Assembly: GCF_022953055.1 (NCBI RefSeq)
Contig: NZ_JALJEJ010000010.1
Coordinates: 1 to 64,000, forward strand
Direction of reading: 5' to 3'
DNA: 64,000 nucleotides
Source of the DNA: Mucilaginibacter straminoryzae
Lineage (GTDB): Bacteria > Bacteroidota > Bacteroidia > Sphingobacteriales > Sphingobacteriaceae
Shown: positions 60,819 to 64,000 of the stretch, in pieces
Layout of the letters: each line of letters starts with the position of its first letter
Position numbering within the stretch: position 1 is the stretch's first letter
Position numbers and translations under genes: made by a program
The notes under the pieces: model-generated
The model's database searches: none
What the model was told of the DNA's origin: nothing
What the model saw: the letters and a program-made list of their open reading frames with translations, nothing else

Positions 60819-61766
60819 TTAACTTGTTATAAGCTTTTCGTAACTATCAAGGAAACGGCGAATAGAACCAATATGGTTTGCGCACCAGTTAAAAAGGGAA
60901 ATACCAATAATAGCGCAGGTTATGCCCGCCATTACATCCATTACATAATGGTGGCTAGCGTAAACAGCAGTGAACCAAATACCAATCATCACCGTGGCAA
61001 AAACTAGGTTAATCCAACCCAACTTATTTTTCAATCCGTAGTAGAGCACAATCACCGGGTAGGACGAATGCAGGGAAGGCATAGCCGCAAAAACATTCGA
61101 GCCTTTTTCGTAAATGCCTTTAAAAATACCGGCATGGAAATATTGGTCAAAGCGGTCTAAGCCAGCCGTACTGCCTTTTGTAAGCGGGATAAAGTTAAAG
61201 CCATGTTCCTGTATAAACCACGGTGGTGCAGCAGGATACGTGTAGTAAATAATAAAGCCTAAAAAATTCACCAGGAAAAACGTGAGCGCAAAGCCCAGGA
61301 ACTGGCGCGGACGCGTGAACAATAAGTATGCAGCAAAGCCAAGCGGCACCGGAATCCAGCACAGGTAAAAAAAACCGGTGATCACGTCTGCCCAGGGTTT
61401 ACTGATTTCTTTAAGGTATTCGTTAGGGGTTAAAACATCTCCACCTGTATGAATGCCGAATAGTTTTTTTTCGGTTTGATAAAGGTCGCCAATATGAACT
61501 GGGTGGAAGTGATAATTAGGGAACGCCTTCATATAATCGAAGATGATCCAGTACACGATGAAAATCGCGAATCCGGTAACAAATCTCCTGCTATAGCCCG
61601 ATAGGTAGTATAGTCCATTTACCAGACAGATAAGCACCACCTGATCCGACTTAAAGCCGACTAAAAAATAAGAAAGCGCCAGGTAAAGTACGGATGCCAG
61701 AATAAGCGAGAAAACCGTTTTGGTATTAACCGGCGGAAAAAGTTCGGCAGAAGAAGCAATCCCCAT
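60819..61766 (-). CDS. PAP2-family membrane phosphatase/transferase of the AUR1 (IPC synthase) type
   Basis: A 315-residue membrane protein with several hydrophobic segments. The PAP2 motif 2 appears as MPSLHSSYPV (PSLH as in AUR1 inositol phosphorylceramide synthases, not the usual PSGH), and motif 3 as SHHYVMDVMAG with H and D. It would transfer or remove a phospho-head group of a lipid. It ends the lipid operon; its ATG overlaps nothing, seven bases after the hydroxylase gene. Confidence 0.85.
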   Translation of the reverse strand: MGIASSAELFPPVNTKTVFSLILASVLYLALSYFLVGFKSDQVVLICLVNGLYYLSGYSRRFVTGFAIFIVYWIIFDYMKAFPNYHFHPVHIGDLYQTEKKLFGIHTGGDVLTPNEYLKEISKPWADVITGFFYLCWIPVPLGFAAYLLFTRPRQFLGFALTFFLVNFLGFIIYYTYPAAPPWFIQEHGFNFIPLTKGSTAGLDRFDQYFHAGIFKGIYEKGSNVFAAMPSLHSSYPVIVLYYGLKNKLGWINLVFATVMIGIWFTAVYASHHYVMDVMAGITCAIIGISLFNWCANHIGSIRRFLDSYEKLITS

Positions 61767-61773
61767 TTTTAAA

Positions 61774-62397
61774 TTAACGCTTCTCAAAATCGGTACGGAA
61801 TACTTTGTCCCAAATTTTTGAACTTACGCCATAGCCTTTTTCAGGGTCCTGATAATGGTGCAGCATGTGATGCTTTTTAATTTGTTTCCAGATACCGCCT
61901 TTAAAATTAAAGTGATGGATGGCGTAGTGCCCGATATCATAAAACAAATAACCAAGAATGAAGCCCGGGAAGAATGCAAATACGTCGGTATTCAATGGCA
62001 ATATCGCCCTGAATAAAAAGAAGAATAATGCGGCCAGCGGAATACTTGCAGACGGCGGCATTACTAAACGCATTTTATCGCTCGGGTAATCGTGGTGTAC
62101 TCCGTGGAAAATGAAATGCAACCTTAAAGCCCATGGTGCTTTTGGTACAAAATGGAATACAAAACGGTGTAAGGTATATTCAACAAAAGTCCAGATGAAC
62201 AAACCGCCGACAAATAATGCTAAAAAGCGTAAGGCGGACGTCTGTACATCAAAAATAGAATGGTAAGCGCAGTATAAAATAACCGGAAGATAAATAATAA
62301 CCGGAACGAAGAAATGAACTTTAGAAAGGCTTTCTAAAAAATCACTTTTAAACATCCGGACTGACTCTTCCGAGTTCGACACATAATTCCGTTTCAT
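61774..62397 (-). CDS. Fatty acid 2-hydroxylase-like protein (FA2H/sterol desaturase family)
   Basis: A 207-residue membrane protein. Histidine boxes: EYTLHRFVFHF, HGVHHDYPSDKMRLVMPP, HYAIHHFNF and HHMLHHYQDP. This arrangement is that of fatty-acid 2-hydroxylases (Scs7/FA2H) acting on sphingolipid acyl chains. Position in the operon supports ceramide hydroxylation. It lies five bases after the DUF4833 gene. Confidence 0.9.
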   Translation of the reverse strand: MKRNYVSNSEESVRMFKSDFLESLSKVHFFVPVIIYLPVILYCAYHSIFDVQTSALRFLALFVGGLFIWTFVEYTLHRFVFHFVPKAPWALRLHFIFHGVHHDYPSDKMRLVMPPSASIPLAALFFFLFRAILPLNTDVFAFFPGFILGYLFYDIGHYAIHHFNFKGGIWKQIKKHHMLHHYQDPEKGYGVSSKIWDKVFRTDFEKR

Positions 62398-62402
62398 ACT
62401 AA

Positions 62403-62996
62403 TCAGGGTTTAAATCTATCGGTTACTTCCTGACCGGTTACCGGGTCAGATCCTTTAATTTCTACGTATAATACATTGGGCACCCAAAAGCTGCCGCCCT
62501 CTATGCGCACAAAGATACGATGTAATATCACCTGTTTCTGTGCTATTGTCGCAAAAATGTGATACTTGCCGTCATTGGCTTTCATCAGGGTCATGGGGTA
62601 CTTTTTGTAGCTCACCAGTCTGATATCGTATTTACCGTTGCCAAGTTCTTTTTGTACCAGGCCATAAGCAAATTTCCGTTGGATGAAGTTCAGCTCTTCT
62701 TTCTGCCCCTTTTCGTTATACTTTATCCAATAGGGGTGTACCGGGGTTTCATTATCCAACTGGCCATCACTGCCCACGTTCAATTCATAGACAATGGTAT
62801 TGGTGTTGGGATCGCGCTGGATGTAAAACAAGCGTGGTAAACTAGTAGGAAGTGCGGGGAACTTTAGCTCTGTACGAATCTTTGCCTTCGCAGTGTCTTT
62901 AGCAAGCGAATGATTTCCCGAAGCTGGTTTCAGATTAAAGCTGCTTAATAAGAAAAAGCAACCCGCAAGTGTTGTAAGTAATAAAAATCGTTTCAA
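62403..62996 (-). CDS. DUF4833 family exported protein
   Basis: A 197-residue protein with signal peptide (MKRFLLLTTLAGCFFLLSSF). The DUF4833 blocks are LPRLFYIQRDPNTNTIVYEL, PVHPYWIKYNEKGQKEELN, RKFAYG and KKYPMTL. The start codon is a TTG at 62996: no ATG precedes the signal peptide and the gap to the previous gene is two bases. The family is repeatedly linked to inositol-lipid clusters in Bacteroidota; function unknown. Confidence 0.87.
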   Translation of the reverse strand: MKRFLLLTTLAGCFFLLSSFNLKPASGNHSLAKDTAKAKIRTELKFPALPTSLPRLFYIQRDPNTNTIVYELNVGSDGQLDNETPVHPYWIKYNEKGQKEELNFIQRKFAYGLVQKELGNGKYDIRLVSYKKYPMTLMKANDGKYHIFATIAQKQVILHRIFVRIEGGSFWVPNVLYVEIKGSDPVTGQEVTDRFKP

Positions 62997-62998
62997 TT

Positions 62999-63721
62999 TT
63001 AACGTAAGTTTTTTTCCTTTTCCATCAGTGCTTTTTTAGAATCCATTAACCGGCGAAAAGCGGTTAAATTGGTAAGCACGGCAAGTATCGTAATCGGGAT
63101 GGTGAAGATAGACATGGTTTCGAAAACGTGATATTTAACACCGGGGATATACAATTTGTAATCGCCACCGGCATATTGCGAGAAAACGCCGCAAATGATA
63201 GCAAACAACCCGATAGTAATCACACGTTCCGGGCGCTGCATCAGGCCGCCTTTACATTCTATCCCTAAACCTTCAGCCCGGGCACGAACGTAGCTCACCA
63301 TCATGGAACCAATCAGTGCAATAAAGGCAAATAAAGAGCTTAGGAAATAATGATGGGCCACCAGGTACCAGCAGATCCCTAAGAACATAATTAATTCACT
63401 ATAGCGGTCTAAAACAGAATCATAAAGTGCCCCGAAGGTCGATTTCATGTTACCCAGTCTGGCCACCTGCCCGTCAAGCATATCAAACAGGCCTGCAAAT
63501 AAAATTAAGCCGCCGGCCCAGCCCACGTAGGTAAAGTCGCCGCGGTTACCTTCTTCTGCACCTACGACAAATATTACCGCAACGCCGATATTAAGAATGA
63601 AACCAATAGTGGTTACCGCGTTAGGCGTAAGGCCAATACGGATCAGCAGCTTTACAAACGGATCAATAACCTTGTAAATACTCAGTTGTAATGTTGTTCG
63701 CAGGGATGTATCTTGTGTCAT
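62999..63721 (-). CDS. CDP-alcohol phosphatidyltransferase family protein
   Basis: A 240-residue membrane enzyme with about six helices. The catalytic motif is DMLDGQVARLGN followed by FGALYDSVLDRYSE, giving the D-G-x2-A-R-x8-G-x3-D-x3-D signature. Such enzymes replace CMP on CDP-diacylglycerol or a related lipid with an alcohol, for example inositol phosphate. The four-gene context makes inositol lipid synthesis the best guess. Confidence 0.9.
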   Translation of the reverse strand: MTQDTSLRTTLQLSIYKVIDPFVKLLIRIGLTPNAVTTIGFILNIGVAVIFVVGAEEGNRGDFTYVGWAGGLILFAGLFDMLDGQVARLGNMKSTFGALYDSVLDRYSELIMFLGICWYLVAHHYFLSSLFAFIALIGSMMVSYVRARAEGLGIECKGGLMQRPERVITIGLFAIICGVFSQYAGGDYKLYIPGVKYHVFETMSIFTIPITILAVLTNLTAFRRLMDSKKALMEKEKNLR

Positions 63722-63742
63722 ATTGAAAAAAACAGTACAAAG

Positions 63743-64000
63743 TTAAAAATCAAATTTAACTCTTGTTCTTATTCCCCACGAAGGTACGTCGGGATGATCC
63801 AGATAGTTAAATCTTTTAACAAAGTCTACTCTTATAAATTTAAATATATTTTCAACACCAACACTACCTTCTACATAAGGTTTGCTTCCCAGCGAATAAG
63901 TAATCGGAGCCCCTTCAGAAATCGGGAATTGATAAAGATCAGGATGGATAGATGGGTTATTTTCGTCTCTGATACCACCGTACAATACTTTCAATGAAGC
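63743..64000 (-). CDS. C-terminal end of an outer-membrane protein (probably DUF5686), cut by the window
   Basis: Only the last roughly 85 residues are inside the window and the frame runs off the right edge. The sequence GSKPYVEGSVGVENIFKFIR and the end WGIRTRVKFDF (terminal Phe) fit the beta-barrel end of DUF5686/carboxypeptidase-regulatory-like outer-membrane proteins. It stops 21 bases before the lipid operon and may belong to it. Confidence 0.6.
   Translation of the reverse strand, partial: ASLKVLYGGIRDENNPSIHPDLYQFPISEGAPITYSLGSKPYVEGSVGVENIFKFIRVDFVKRFNYLDHPDVPSWGIRTRVKFDF

Overview
The window looks like chromosomal DNA of a Sphingobacteriaceae bacterium (Bacteroidota), most likely Mucilaginibacter or Pedobacter. 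Pointers are a DUF6702/HupE/M1-peptidase neighbourhood, a FadL-type porin next to a Tyr/Gly-rich lipoprotein, a TIGR02757 protein, a DUF4833 gene in a sphingolipid-type lipid cluster, weak Shine-Dalgarno sequences and moderate GC. I saw no rRNA, tRNA, CRISPR array, intact insertion sequence or phage gene.

Layout. 0.1-4.1 kb: YdcF protein, polysaccharide deacetylase, pirin, SPW protein and two small hypotheticals. 4.5-12.3 kb: signalling block with a very large poly-HAMP hybrid kinase interrupted by an in-frame TAG, a receiver-first hybrid kinase and an FNR-like regulator with a cysteine cluster. 12.5-24.9 kb: HupE and M1 peptidase, histone-H1-like protein, malate:quinone oxidoreductase, an extremely acidic small protein, YjbQ, a PAS kinase, FadL-like porin with lipoprotein, and prolyl-tRNA synthetase. 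25-32.9 kb: cystathionine gamma-synthase, TIGR02757 protein (which carries a copy of a palindromic repeat inside its reading frame), MnmE, an SDR protein, topoisomerase III and an MFS pump. 33-37.6 kb: DedA-rhodanese fusion, then metE under a clear cobalamin riboswitch, divergent from an Lrp/AsnC regulator.

37.8-42.3 kb is a scarred accessory stretch. It holds a MarR regulator with a perfect dyad operator, an RND adaptor cut short at its C-terminus with no pump beside it, AT-rich DNA, a lipoprotein with one CxxCH motif, and the tail of a decayed GH3 glycosidase gene.

50.9-42.3 kb (minus strand) is a tightly packed nine-gene operon: glycosyltransferase-like protein, SpsF-type cytidylyltransferase, split transketolase, class III aminotransferase, SDR, a HAD phosphatase-NeuB fusion, fatty acid hydroxylase and an SMR transporter. 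It suggests a pathway to a CMP-activated nonulosonic-acid-like sugar whose precursor is made by transketolase chemistry. It is the best candidate here for an undescribed system.

51-60.7 kb is mixed: phosphodiesterase, SSB-like protein, esterase with a stand-alone CHC2 zinc finger, a 914-residue MG2/plug protein, a Crp-VOC-Dabb group, DUF5655-DinB, a CAP protein, and a TPR protein whose membrane anchor lies in the -1 frame behind an A AAA AAG heptamer. 60.8-63.7 kb is a lipid operon (CDP-alcohol phosphotransferase, DUF4833, fatty acid hydroxylase, PSLH-type PAP2) that fits inositol/sphingolipid head-group synthesis. The right edge cuts an outer-membrane protein gene.

All functions were assigned by reading motifs; no database search was run.
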